NCBI GenBank assembly: GCA_003158885.1
Contig: PMLN01000063.1
Span: 1,704 to 11,581 of the forward strand
DNA from: Anaerolineae bacterium
Lineage (GTDB): Bacteria; Chloroflexota; Anaerolineae; Anaerolineales; Villigracilaceae
Length of the DNA: 9,878 bases
Direction: 5' to 3'
How positions within the stretch are numbered: position 1 is the first letter of the stretch; the number at the start of each line of letters is the position of its first letter. The notes beneath the pieces are model-generated. The model worked only from the letters and a program-made list of their open reading frames with translations. It searched no databases and had not been told where the DNA came from. The translations under genes and the position numbers were made by a program. Of this stretch, positions 1-6,507 are shown in pieces.

Positions 1-43
1 CAATTGTGTCTTGCGTTTTAGGTCTCCTGCACCCTTCCTCTTC

Positions 44-105
44 CCCTCGCCCATCGGGAGAGGGCCGCGCAGCACTTCCGTGTTCTTCGGAAGCGAGGGT
101 GAGGG
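44..105 (-). repeat. Dispersed palindromic repeat, copy 1
   Basis: CCCTCGCCC (44-52), loop ATC, GGGAGAGGG (56-64) form a hairpin with one mismatch. GGGTGAGGG follows at 97-105. Read on the minus strand, the order is CCCTCACCC, a spacer ending GTGCTGCGCG, CCCTCTCCC, a short loop, then the closing arm. The same order occurs on the plus strand at 5351-5408 inside the Elp3 gene, with 19 of 20 bases shared across the GTGCTGCGCG/CCCTCTCCC block. Two copies in one window indicate a dispersed, probably non-autonomous repeat family. Its mobility is inferred. Confidence 0.75.
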
Positions 106-366
106 CGGCGTGCTTTGTGCGCGATTGGTTCTCCGACTTCACAAAAACCATCTTTTTTATTTTCAAGCCAACACATTCACTTTAGAATCTTATATATCGG
201 GAGATTATTCATCGCCTCCGTGCCCCTGGGCGGAGAAGTATTCGTTCCTCATTATTTTTTACTCAAAAATCCTGCTGGTTTGTAGGCAATGCTGCGTTGC
301 ACCAGACGGGTGGATTGGTCCACAAAAGCAGGCAAATCTAATCGTTGGATTATTCCCGTTCTCGAA

Positions 367-379
367 GGTGCGACGCACC
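367..379. repeat. Short perfect palindrome
   Basis: GGTGCG-A-CGCACC has two 6-base arms about one central base, about 77 bases before the lipoprotein start. It could be an operator half-site pair or the core of another small dispersed repeat. Nothing in the window distinguishes these. Confidence 0.35.
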
Positions 380-455
380 CTCACATCAGCGAGTAAAATA
401 CGTGGGAACTTTTCGATTACCTCGGACGTCAAAAGAAAAACACAAAGGAGAAGAT

Positions 456-1187
456 ATGCGCATCAAATTTGTTCTTTTATCCGCCATTCTGGCGGCCGCC
501 CTTGGATTGAGCGCCTGCGGGCCGACCACCGTAGTAAGCAACCCGTCACCGACCCTGCGCACCATGAGCGTAACCGGCACGGGCATGGTTTACCTTACAC
601 CCGATATCGCCTACGTCAACATCGGCGTGCATACCGAAAAGCCGACTGCCACAGAGGCAGTCTCCGCCAATAACGACCAGACCACACAGGTTATTGCCGC
701 GCTGAAGAATGCCGGGGTGGACCCAAAAGATATCCGCACCACCAACTTCAGCATCAATCCCAATACACAATACGATCCGCAAAGCGGGAAAACTGCGACC
801 ACAACTTATGTCGTGGATAACACCGTGTACGTGACCGTTCACCAACTGGATAAGCTCGGCGACCTTTTGGATGCCACCGTGCAGGCCGGCGCGAACAACA
901 TCAACAGCATTCAATTCGATGTGTTCGATAAAACCACTGCGCTCAAACAGGCGCGCGACCAGGCCGTCAAGGACGCACAGGGCCAGGCCCAGGGACTTGC
1001 CGCCGCCTCCGGCGTCACGCTCGGCGATGTGCAAACCATCAGCTTCACGAACAATATCCCGCAGCCGGTGACGGATATGTACGGCAAAGGCGGCGGCGCA
1101 ATCAATGCACCTGTGGCGGCGGTACCGATCAGCACCGGCCAATTGACGCTGACGGTCACTGTGGATATGACCTACCTGCTCAAGTAA
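456..1187 (+). CDS. SIMPL (DUF541) domain lipoprotein
   Basis: This encodes a 243-residue secreted lipoprotein. The start at 456 is chosen because AAAGGAG (444-450) sits five bases upstream and translation then opens with a signal peptide: basic Arg2/Lys4, a hydrophobic stretch at 5-17, and a lipobox L18-S19-A20-C21 for lipidation at Cys21. An in-frame upstream extension to 345 would bury this signal. Residues about 35-243 match the SIMPL/DUF541 pattern: VTGTG near the start, then PDIAYVNIGV, a helix of the AxxANN type, GVDPKDIRTTNFSINP, and a closing VTVDMTYLL strand. Family members (YggE, BP26-like) are periplasmic or extracytoplasmic and of poorly defined function, often linked to stress. 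The gene stands alone; the repeat-rich spacer follows the stop directly. Family assignment is strong, role unknown. Confidence 0.88.
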   Translation: MRIKFVLLSAILAAALGLSACGPTTVVSNPSPTLRTMSVTGTGMVYLTPDIAYVNIGVHTEKPTATEAVSANNDQTTQVIAALKNAGVDPKDIRTTNFSINPNTQYDPQSGKTATTTYVVDNTVYVTVHQLDKLGDLLDATVQAGANNINSIQFDVFDKTTALKQARDQAVKDAQGQAQGLAAASGVTLGDVQTISFTNNIPQPVTDMYGKGGGAINAPVAAVPISTGQLTLTVTVDMTYLLK

Positions 1188-1291
1188 GTAATCCACCACA
1201 GAGCGCACAGAGTAAACGGAGAAATTCCCTTTAAAATCCCTGTGAACTTCGCGAAGCACGCAAAGCGCTCGTGTTCGCGGTGGTGGATAAC
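1188..1291. repeat. MITE-like element with terminal inverted repeats
   Basis: It starts immediately after the lipoprotein stop codon. The ends, GTAATCCACCAC (1188-1199) and GTGGTGGATAAC (1280-1291), are inverted repeats matching at 11 of 12 positions. Inside are CACAGAG-type direct repeats (1198-1212), a perfect palindrome CTTCGCGAAG (1247-1256), and CGCGAAG-NN-CGCAAAG (1250-1265). The last motif recurs at 9662-9677. No coding capacity. It could fold as a hairpin and act as a transcript end for the lipoprotein gene, but it has no T-tract. Confidence 0.6.
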
Positions 1292-1337
1292 CATCTTACT
1301 GCGTAACATCAGTCAAGTAAGCAAGATTTGATTTCAT

Positions 1338-1362
1338 CCCCTTACCCCTTACCCCCTACCCC
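1338..1362 (-). other. Potential G-quadruplex motif
   Basis: The plus strand carries four C runs (1338-1341, 1345-1348, 1352-1356, 1359-1362) separated by TTA, TTA and TA. The minus strand therefore has four runs of four or five G with loops of 2-3 bases, a textbook quadruplex pattern. It lies about 45 bases upstream of the -10 box of the dehydrogenase gene, on the template strand for that gene. A role in transcription is inference. Confidence 0.6.
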
Positions 1363-1403
1363 TTTTCATCCCGCACCATACAGGATGAAGAGGGGTTTCT
1401 CAT

Positions 1404-1412
1404 TGGTATAAT
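1404..1412 (+). promoter_or_regulatory. Extended -10 promoter for the dehydrogenase gene
   Basis: TGG-TATAAT: a consensus -10 hexamer (1407-1412) preceded by the extended-10 TG dinucleotide. The region 17 bases upstream (around 1384-1389) is a poor -35, as expected for an extended -10 promoter. Predicted transcription start is near 1419, giving a leader of about 30 bases that contains the ribosome-binding site AAGGAG (1438-1443). The same TGGTATAATC string precedes the antitoxin-like gene at 6531. Confidence 0.7.
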
Positions 1413-1448
1413 CCCACCCAGATTTCCGCTTTCAAACAAGGAGTGATC

Positions 1449-2336
1449 ATGCTCAAGGTTGGTTATATCGGTCTCGGATTGATGGGCAAATCCATCGCCC
1501 GCAACATTCTAAAAGCAGGCTTCCCGCTGGTCGTCTTTAATCGTTCGACACCGGCGGTGGATGAACTGGTTCACGAAGGTGCCAGCGCGGCACATTCCGC
1601 CGCAGAGGTGGCATCTTTGGTTGATATTGTCTTTACAAACCTGCCTGATTCGCCGGATGTGGAAAAGGTCGCGCTGGGTGAAAGGGGAATCATCGAAGGC
1701 GCACATCCGGGTTTGATCTTCGTGGACAACTCCACCATCAAGCCGGCCTCGGCGCGCATGATCGCGGAGAAGCTGTCCGCCAAAGGTGTGCTGTCGCTGG
1801 ACGCGCCCGTTTCCGGCGGGGATATCGGCGCGAAAAATGGAACGCTGACCGTCATGGTCGGCGGGCCGGCGGAAGCCGTTGAAAAAGCCATGCCTGTCTT
1901 CAAGGCCATGGGCAAGACCGTTACGCATGTCGGCGATGCAGGCGCGGGCCAGGTGGCGAAGGCCGCCAATCAGATCATGGTCGCGGCGCAGATGGCCGCC
2001 ATGGGTGAACTGCTGATCTTCGCACGCAAGGCAGGCGTTGATCCGCAAAAGGTGGTGGAGGCGATCAAAGGCGGGGCGGCGCAATGCTGGACCCTGGATG
2101 TCAAGCCGCCGCGCTTGTTTGCAGGCAACCGCGCCCCGGGCTTCAAGGCTCATATGCAGTTGAAGGATATGCGGATCGTGATGGAGACGGCCCATCAATA
2201 TGGACTGTACTTGCCTTCGGCAGCCGGGAACACGCGCCTTTACGAAGAGATGATCGAACTGGGCATGGGCGAGTTGGACAACTCGGCTGTGATCGGCGTG
2301 ATCGAGAAGCTGGCAGGCATAAATTTGCTGGATTGA
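1449..2336 (+). CDS. NAD(P)-dependent beta-hydroxyacid dehydrogenase, 2-hydroxy-3-oxopropionate reductase type
   Basis: A 295-residue cytosolic oxidoreductase of the 3-hydroxyisobutyrate dehydrogenase/tartronate semialdehyde reductase family; length is typical. ATG 1449 is preferred over GTG 1443 because the GTG overlaps the ribosome-binding site AAGGAG. The Rossmann motif GLGLMG is at residues 8-13. N31-R32-S33 after the second strand usually favours NADPH. The substrate-binding signature DAPVSGG is at 118-124, followed by GTLTVMVGG. The catalytic lysine is K171 in GQVAKAANQ, where the Gln after N174 resembles GarR/GlxR rather than the usual NN of 3-hydroxyisobutyrate dehydrogenases. The C-terminal helical domain carries LKD (238-240). 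Tartronate semialdehyde reduction to glycerate is the best guess; other short beta-hydroxyacids or succinic semialdehyde are possible. A promoter lies directly upstream and the YitT gene follows after 26 bases. Confidence 0.85.
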   Translation: MLKVGYIGLGLMGKSIARNILKAGFPLVVFNRSTPAVDELVHEGASAAHSAAEVASLVDIVFTNLPDSPDVEKVALGERGIIEGAHPGLIFVDNSTIKPASARMIAEKLSAKGVLSLDAPVSGGDIGAKNGTLTVMVGGPAEAVEKAMPVFKAMGKTVTHVGDAGAGQVAKAANQIMVAAQMAAMGELLIFARKAGVDPQKVVEAIKGGAAQCWTLDVKPPRLFAGNRAPGFKAHMQLKDMRIVMETAHQYGLYLPSAAGNTRLYEEMIELGMGELDNSAVIGVIEKLAGINLLD

Positions 2337-2362
2337 ATCGAATATTTTCTGCGATTAATAGC

Positions 2363-3235
2363 ATGCCATCACGCCAGAAATTCCTGCCGGTATTCTTTGA
2401 TTATGCCCTGATCGCGGTCGGCGCGATCATACAAGCCATCGGGCTGCGCCTGTTCCTGGTGCCCGCCAACCTGGCGAGCGGCGGCGTAAGCGGAATATCG
2501 CAATTGATCAATCACTACACCAACTGGCCCATCGGCCTGATGGTTTTGATCGGGAATATTCCGTTGTTCATCATCGGCTGGCGCTTTCTGGGCGGATCGC
2601 GCTTTGCACTGCGTACCGCCTTGGCGGTGGTGGTGTATTCCCTTTTCGTGGATTTAATGCCGCGCTTGAATATCTTTCCGATGCAAGGCTTAACGGATGA
2701 TATTTTTTTGAATGCCCTCTATGGGGCTGTGGTCAGCGGCGTGGGATACGGATTGGTCTATCGCGGACGCGGGACGAGCGGAGGCTCGGACGTGCTGGCC
2801 CGCATCCTGAATCATCATCGCAGTGTCCCCATGACGCAAAGTTACCTGATGGTGGATTCCGCCGTCATCCTGGCCGCCGGATTTGTATTCGGCTGGAAGC
2901 AGGCGCTGTATGCGATCATTACGTTATATGTCAGCGGCATTGTTTCAGAAACGGTGCTCGAAGGTCCGGGCATGGTGCGAACTGCGATGATCGTCACCAA
3001 CCAGCCGGAGGCGGTGGCACAACGCGTGCTGGTGGATATGGAACGCGGTATGACCATCCTGCAAGGCAAGGGCGCATATACCGGCGCGGATCGTCCGGTT
3101 CTTTATTGTGTGGTCAGCCGTTCAGAAGTTTCCCAGCTCAAAGCCATCCTCCAGGAGGTTGACCCCAAGGCTTTCATGGTGATCGGGCAGGCACATGAGG
3201 CCGTGGGAGAGGGATTTAAGCCGCTCATGAAGTGA
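2363..3235 (+). CDS. YitT family membrane protein (DUF161/DUF2179)
   Basis: A 290-residue inner-membrane protein of the YitT family, whose transport or signalling role is not established. Five or six hydrophobic segments lie between residues about 10 and 190. They include two related glycine-rich loops, PANLASGGVSGIS (34-46) and RGTSGGSDVLARIL (126-139), the internal repeat of the DUF161 region. Residues about 196-288 form the C-terminal soluble DUF2179 domain, recognisable by PEAVAQRV, RGMTILQGKGAYTG, VLYCVVSR, EVSQLK and VDPKAFMV. ATG 2363 is chosen because it gives the family's usual length and N-terminus. No Shine-Dalgarno is visible, so translation may depend on the dehydrogenase gene 26 bases upstream. 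It converges with the methyltransferase gene, with 19 purine-rich bases between the stops and no obvious terminator. Confidence 0.88.
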   Translation: MPSRQKFLPVFFDYALIAVGAIIQAIGLRLFLVPANLASGGVSGISQLINHYTNWPIGLMVLIGNIPLFIIGWRFLGGSRFALRTALAVVVYSLFVDLMPRLNIFPMQGLTDDIFLNALYGAVVSGVGYGLVYRGRGTSGGSDVLARILNHHRSVPMTQSYLMVDSAVILAAGFVFGWKQALYAIITLYVSGIVSETVLEGPGMVRTAMIVTNQPEAVAQRVLVDMERGMTILQGKGAYTGADRPVLYCVVSRSEVSQLKAILQEVDPKAFMVIGQAHEAVGEGFKPLMK

Positions 3236-3254
3236 AGGGGAAAAGGGGAAAGGG

Positions 3255-3992
3255 TCAAGCCTCCTTGATCGCTTTCCAGGTTTGGTACAGGCTTAACCTG
3301 TGGTTTTCGCCGTCGGAATAAAATGTTTCGATGATTTCAAAGCCGCCGGATTTTGCCAGGTAGGCCAGTTCGGACTCATCGAAATGATGCACATAGCGCA
3401 GAGCGTGTCCGCCGCGCTTCCAATCCAGCAGATAATCGTTGGCATCCAGGTCAGTTTCTTTCAAGCCAATGCTTCCCCACGGCTGGATCCTGGCCTTCAA
3501 GCGCGGGCTGTTCAGGAACTGCCAATTGGAATGGATGAACAGCCCATCCGGTCTCAACCGTTCACGAATCTTTTGGATGATTTCCAGGCGGAGTTCAAGA
3601 CTCGGGATGTGATGAAGAACGGCAAAGGCAAAGACCAGTGAATAGCGATCAGTAATCAGCGGCCAGCGATCAGTGGCAGTAGATAACCGGGTAAGATCGG
3701 CTTGCAGGAATTGAACGGGAAATGCAAAGGCTGCGCGTCCGGCTTCGGCCAAGAGAGGCAGGCTGAAATCGAGGCCGAGGTAAGAACCGTGATGGCTGCT
3801 CCGGGACAAAGTGCGCGCCAGTTCACCGTTGCCACAGCCCAAATCCAGGATCGCTTCATCGCCGCGCAGAGATTCGACTATGCGCATGACTCCCGTTTGC
3901 AATCGTCCGCGCGTGGCGGAAAAATCGCGCCCGTATTCCGTATAGAAGCGGCGGTTCAAATCCAACAATCGCTCCGCAATTATTGCATTCAC
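3255..3992 (-). CDS. Class I SAM-dependent methyltransferase
   Basis: A 245-residue methyltransferase of unknown substrate. Motif I is D50-LGCGNG-56 after strand ILDLG. The acidic residue ending strand two is D75 in LGLDFS. A motif resembling QADL is at 97-100, and AFAVLHHIP (122-130) marks strand four. The N-terminal RFYTEYGRDFSATR segment precedes the Rossmann fold. The GTG start at 3992 is the only in-frame option that keeps this segment, and a -10 box ends seven bases before it, so the message is probably leaderless. Residues 107-117 (TDRWPLITDRY) are encoded by a duplicated AGCGATCAGT repeat and look like an insertion between the motif around D99 and strand four. The gene diverges from cysH. 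The fold is secure; tRNA, lipid and small-molecule substrates are all possible. Confidence 0.83.
   Translation of the reverse strand: MNAIIAERLLDLNRRFYTEYGRDFSATRGRLQTGVMRIVESLRGDEAILDLGCGNGELARTLSRSSHHGSYLGLDFSLPLLAEAGRAAFAFPVQFLQADLTRLSTATDRWPLITDRYSLVFAFAVLHHIPSLELRLEIIQKIRERLRPDGLFIHSNWQFLNSPRLKARIQPWGSIGLKETDLDANDYLLDWKRGGHALRYVHHFDESELAYLAKSGGFEIIETFYSDGENHRLSLYQTWKAIKEA
3644..3674. repeat. Short repeat inside the methyltransferase gene
   Basis: AGCGATCAGT occurs at 3644-3653 and again at 3665-3674, with ATCAGCGG between. The shared string GCGATCAGTAAT (3645-3656) recurs in the spacer after the Elp3 gene at 6456-6467, suggesting a dispersed element. On the minus strand it encodes methyltransferase residues 107-117 without a stop or frameshift. 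Confidence 0.55.
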
Positions 3993-3998
3993 ACCCTG

Positions 3999-4004
3999 AT
4001 TATA
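3999..4004 (-). promoter_or_regulatory. -10 box for a leaderless methyltransferase transcript
   Basis: Consensus TATAAT on the minus strand, within the 10-base perfect palindrome ATTATATAAT (3999-4008), which also provides TATAAT on the plus strand. Its last base is seven bases from the GTG at 3992, so transcription should begin at or next to the start codon. The only purine tract, AGGG, is one base from the GTG and too close to act as a ribosome-binding site. Confidence 0.6.
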
Positions 4005-4025
4005 TAATACCCATGGTATAACGGG

Positions 4026-4031
4026 TATAAT
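4026..4031 (+). promoter_or_regulatory. -10 box for a leaderless cysH transcript
   Basis: Consensus TATAAT followed by eight bases and then GTG 4040, placing the predicted start at about 4037-4040. No Shine-Dalgarno lies between. A near-copy TGG-TATAAC sits nine bases upstream (4014-4022), so GGTATAA occurs twice with a 9-base period. Which of the two is used cannot be told from sequence; from the upstream copy the leader would be about ten bases. Confidence 0.6.
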
Positions 4032-4039
4032 TTTCGCTC

Positions 4040-4792
4040 GTGTTCGATAAAAAAGAAGTGGATGCGCTTTCGGCGCAGTTCGAAGCGAAGACGCCCCAGG
4101 AGATCATCCGCTGGGCGGTGGATACCTTCGCGCCCGATATCGCCATGAGCACCTCCTTTCAAACGCAAAGCATGCCGCTCTTGCATATGGCGGTAACCAT
4201 TAAACCCGACTTGCGCATCTTCTTCCTCGATACCGGTTACCACTTTTGGGATACGCTGATCTTCCGCGAGAAGATCCAGCACGAGTGGAAGCTCAACGTG
4301 GTCGATCTTTATCGCGATTCACGCTGGGATGTGTTCGCACGCCAGAACACACGCACCCTGCCCATGCAAGATCCAAACCTGTGCTGTTATATTCACAAAG
4401 TCCAGCCGATGCAAAAGGCCTTGAGCGGGTTGCGAGCCTGGATCAGCGGCATCCGGCGCGACCAAACGGCGGAACGTTCGCACGCAAAAATCCTGGAATT
4501 ACAGGATGACGGTTTGTTGAAAGTCAATCCCCTGCTCACCTGGACCAAGCGCGACGTGCAAGCTTACATGGATGAACATCACTTGCCGCGGCATCCGCTC
4601 TATGAGCGCGGCTATCGCAGTATCGGTTGTGCGCCGTGCACGATCGCGGTCGGCTCGGATGACGACGACCGCGCCGGACGCTGGGCGGGCCGCGGCAAAA
4701 CCGAATGCGGACTCCACACCGATCTTTTCAAGCACAAGACGCTGAACGAAGTGAAAGATCAATTCGTGCTTAAGCCTGAGGAAGGGAAATGA
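4040..4792 (+). CDS. cysH: Assimilatory adenylyl-sulfate (APS) reductase, CysH family
   Basis: A 250-residue cytosolic thioredoxin-dependent reductase that converts activated sulfate to sulfite. The P-loop-like STSFQTQS (37-44) and FLDTGYHFWDT (62-72) bind the nucleotide. IHKVQPM (118-124) and GIRRDQTAERS (137-147) are family signatures. Two cysteine pairs, C115-C116 and C197-x-x-C200, are the ligands of the [4Fe-4S] cluster that marks APS reductases (EC 1.8.4.10) and is absent from PAPS reductases such as E. coli CysH. The catalytic cysteine is C223 in KTECGLH. GTG 4040 is used because homology begins close to it; no ribosome-binding site precedes it and the transcript looks leaderless. It overlaps the Elp3 gene by 4 bp (ATGA), so the two are co-transcribed. 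Other sulfate-assimilation genes are not in the window. Confidence 0.92.
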   Translation: MFDKKEVDALSAQFEAKTPQEIIRWAVDTFAPDIAMSTSFQTQSMPLLHMAVTIKPDLRIFFLDTGYHFWDTLIFREKIQHEWKLNVVDLYRDSRWDVFARQNTRTLPMQDPNLCCYIHKVQPMQKALSGLRAWISGIRRDQTAERSHAKILELQDDGLLKVNPLLTWTKRDVQAYMDEHHLPRHPLYERGYRSIGCAPCTIAVGSDDDDRAGRWAGRGKTECGLHTDLFKHKTLNEVKDQFVLKPEEGK

Positions 4793-6444
4793 GATCGCCA
4801 AAGCAGGAAGAATGGGTTTCGACGCATACCATCCAGCCTGAATGGATGGTTTTGGCGCGCCAGGCCATTGGCGAGATCCGGGATGGGCGTGCGGTGATGG
4901 ATGCGCTCCGGCATTATCCGCTGAAAGGCGGGGGCTATCTCGGCAAGTATGTGCTGGTGGCCGCCTATCATGAGATGGTGCGGAATAACGAAATGCCCTC
5001 CGATGCCAGGCTGCTCGAACGCCTGCGGATGAAACCGATGCGCACGCTTTCCGGCGTGACCACGGTCACCGTTCTGACGAAGCCTTATCCCTGCCCCGGA
5101 AAGTGCATTTTTTGTCCCACCGACGTGAGGATGCCAAAATCATACCTGGCCGATGAGCCGGGTGCCATGCGCGGTCTCGAGCATGACTTTGATCCCTATC
5201 TGCAGGTGAAGTCGCGCCTCCAGGCCTTGGATTCGCTGGGACATCCCACCGATAAGATCGAGTTGTTGATCCTGGGCGGCACGTGGAGTTCATACCGCCG
5301 CGATTACCAGGAATGGTTCGTGAAGCGCTGTTTCGAGGCGATGAATGAGTCCCTCACCCCCGTCGCCTTCGGCGTGCTGCGCGACCCTCTCCCAGAAGCG
5401 GGAGAGGGGGGTGATGAGTTGTTGAAAGTGCAGACGTTAAACGAGTCCGCCGCGCACCGCAATGTGGGCTTGGTGATCGAGACGCGGCCGGATGAAATCA
5501 CGCCGGATGAAATCCGCTGGCTGAGGCATTTGGGCGTGACCAAAGTCCAGATGGGGGCGCAGAGTCTGGATGACCGCATCCTTGAGATGAACAAGCGCGG
5601 TCACGATGTGGAATGTACGCGGCGGGCCACGGCCCTGCTGCGCGCGGCGGGCTTTAAGATCGTATTGCATTGGATGCCCAACCTGCTCGGTGCAACGCCC
5701 GAATCAGACCGCGCAGATTTTGCCCGCCTGTGGCAGGGCTTCTGTCCCGATGAGATCAAGATCTACCCCAATCAATTGCTGGCCAATGCCGAGCTTTATG
5801 AATACTGGCAGCGCGGCGAGTTCCAGCCCTACACCACCAAACAATTGATTGATCTAATTGCAGATGTCAAAACGGCCATCCCGCGCTATTGCCGTGTGAA
5901 CCGCATCATCCGCGACATCCCCTCGACCAACGTGGTGGAGGGCAACCGCCGCACCAGCTTGCGGCAGGATGTACAGACTGAGATGAAGCGGCGCGGCACG
6001 CACTGCGATTGCATCCGCTGCCGGGAAGTGCGGGGCAAGCCGGTTGATCCTTCCCTGCTCAAACTGAACGATCTCGTCTATCCAGCCGATCAGGCCGAGG
6101 AGCATTTCATTTCGTATGTCACGCCGGATGACAAGCTGGCGGGTTTCATTCGCTTATCCCTGCCATCCAAGGACGCGCCGCAGACGCAATTGAAGGATTT
6201 GGAAGGAGCGGCCTTGATCCGCGAAGTACATGTCTATGGGCAATCCCTGCCTGTTGGCGAGGAGAAAAGCGGCGCGGCCCAGCACGCCGGGTTGGGAAAA
6301 AACCTGCTCCATAAAGCGGAACAGATCGCAAAAGAAAATGGCTTCCAGCGCATGGCCGTCATCTCCGCCGTGGGAACGAGGGAATATTATCTCGGACGAG
6401 GCTTCGAACGAGGGGAATTGTATTTGGTAAAAAGCCTGACTTAA
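4789..6444 (+). CDS. elp3: Elp3 family radical SAM/GNAT tRNA uridine-34 modification enzyme
   Basis: A 551-residue stand-alone Elp3. It uses a radical SAM domain and acetyl-CoA to start carboxymethyl modification of C5 of tRNA wobble uridine 34. Cluster cysteines are C102, C106 and C109 in CPGKCIFCP. Family signatures follow: SYLADEPGAMR, DFDPYLQV, DKIELLILGGTW and RNVGLVIETRPDEI. A metal-binding knot is H405-C-D-C-I-R-C411. The C-terminal GNAT domain (about 430-551) has the acetyl-CoA loop QHAGLGKNLL (499-508) and the family ending VGTREYYLGRGFERGELYLVK. GAGGAAGGG (4778-4786) is the ribosome-binding site, and the start overlaps the cysH stop. Residues about 188-207 derive from a palindromic repeat inserted in frame between the segment ending CFEAMN and the LNESAAHRNVGL segment. 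All catalytic motifs are intact, so the enzyme is probably active. Confidence 0.93.
   Translation: MRSPKQEEWVSTHTIQPEWMVLARQAIGEIRDGRAVMDALRHYPLKGGGYLGKYVLVAAYHEMVRNNEMPSDARLLERLRMKPMRTLSGVTTVTVLTKPYPCPGKCIFCPTDVRMPKSYLADEPGAMRGLEHDFDPYLQVKSRLQALDSLGHPTDKIELLILGGTWSSYRRDYQEWFVKRCFEAMNESLTPVAFGVLRDPLPEAGEGGDELLKVQTLNESAAHRNVGLVIETRPDEITPDEIRWLRHLGVTKVQMGAQSLDDRILEMNKRGHDVECTRRATALLRAAGFKIVLHWMPNLLGATPESDRADFARLWQGFCPDEIKIYPNQLLANAELYEYWQRGEFQPYTTKQLIDLIADVKTAIPRYCRVNRIIRDIPSTNVVEGNRRTSLRQDVQTEMKRRGTHCDCIRCREVRGKPVDPSLLKLNDLVYPADQAEEHFISYVTPDDKLAGFIRLSLPSKDAPQTQLKDLEGAALIREVHVYGQSLPVGEEKSGAAQHAGLGKNLLHKAEQIAKENGFQRMAVISAVGTREYYLGRGFERGELYLVKSLT
5351..5408 (+). repeat. Dispersed palindromic repeat, copy 2, in frame inside elp3
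   Basis: CCCTCACCC (5351-5359), a spacer ending GTGCTGCGCG (5374-5383), then CCCTCTCCC (5385-5393), loop AGAAGC, GGGAGAGGG (5400-5408). The last three parts form a perfect 9-bp hairpin. It matches the minus-strand reading of 44-105. Its length keeps the Elp3 frame open and it encodes residues about 188-207, including PLPEAGEGG. Confidence 0.8.
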
Positions 6445-6507
6445 CCGCACCGCCTGCGATCAGTAATTCCAGAGAAGCTGGACGATGGCGGAGGGTTGTG
6501 TGCTCAT

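Larger units (their letters stand above)
1..455. other. Intergenic region without a supportable gene
   Basis: No reading frame here looks like a protein family. A frame open across much of the region crosses the repeat and runs out of phase into the lipoprotein gene. Visible content is the palindromic repeat at 44-105, a short perfect palindrome at 367-379 and AT-rich stretches near 150-200 and 245-270. A TAAAAT at 394-399 could be a -10 for the downstream lipoprotein gene, but no matching -35 is convincing. Confidence 0.6.

Noticed and set aside
11..673. Plus-strand open frame at the window start
   Set aside because: It crosses a dispersed repeat and overlaps the lipoprotein in another phase; no ribosome-binding site or recognisable domain.
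546..1259. Long minus-strand ORF opposite the lipoprotein gene
   Set aside because: It is antisense to a clear SIMPL lipoprotein with signal peptide and ribosome-binding site; its translation is rich in His, Arg and Cys and resembles no family. A shadow of codon bias.
1198..1265. Possible CRISPR-like array from repeated CACAGAG and CGCAAAG units
   Set aside because: Units are 7-9 bases, unevenly spaced and nested in an inverted repeat; no 25-40 base repeats, constant spacers or cas genes.
1509..2198. Long minus-strand ORF opposite the dehydrogenase
   Set aside because: The plus strand has every catalytic motif of the family. The antisense product is rich in His and Arg with no recognisable domain.
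2084..2362. N-terminal extension of the YitT protein
   Set aside because: This would overlap the dehydrogenase coding region out of frame and add about 93 residues absent from the family; ATG 2363 gives the normal length.
4040..4792. PAPS reductase rather than APS reductase for CysH
   Set aside because: The two cysteine pairs C115-C116 and C197/C200 that bind the [4Fe-4S] cluster of APS reductases are present.
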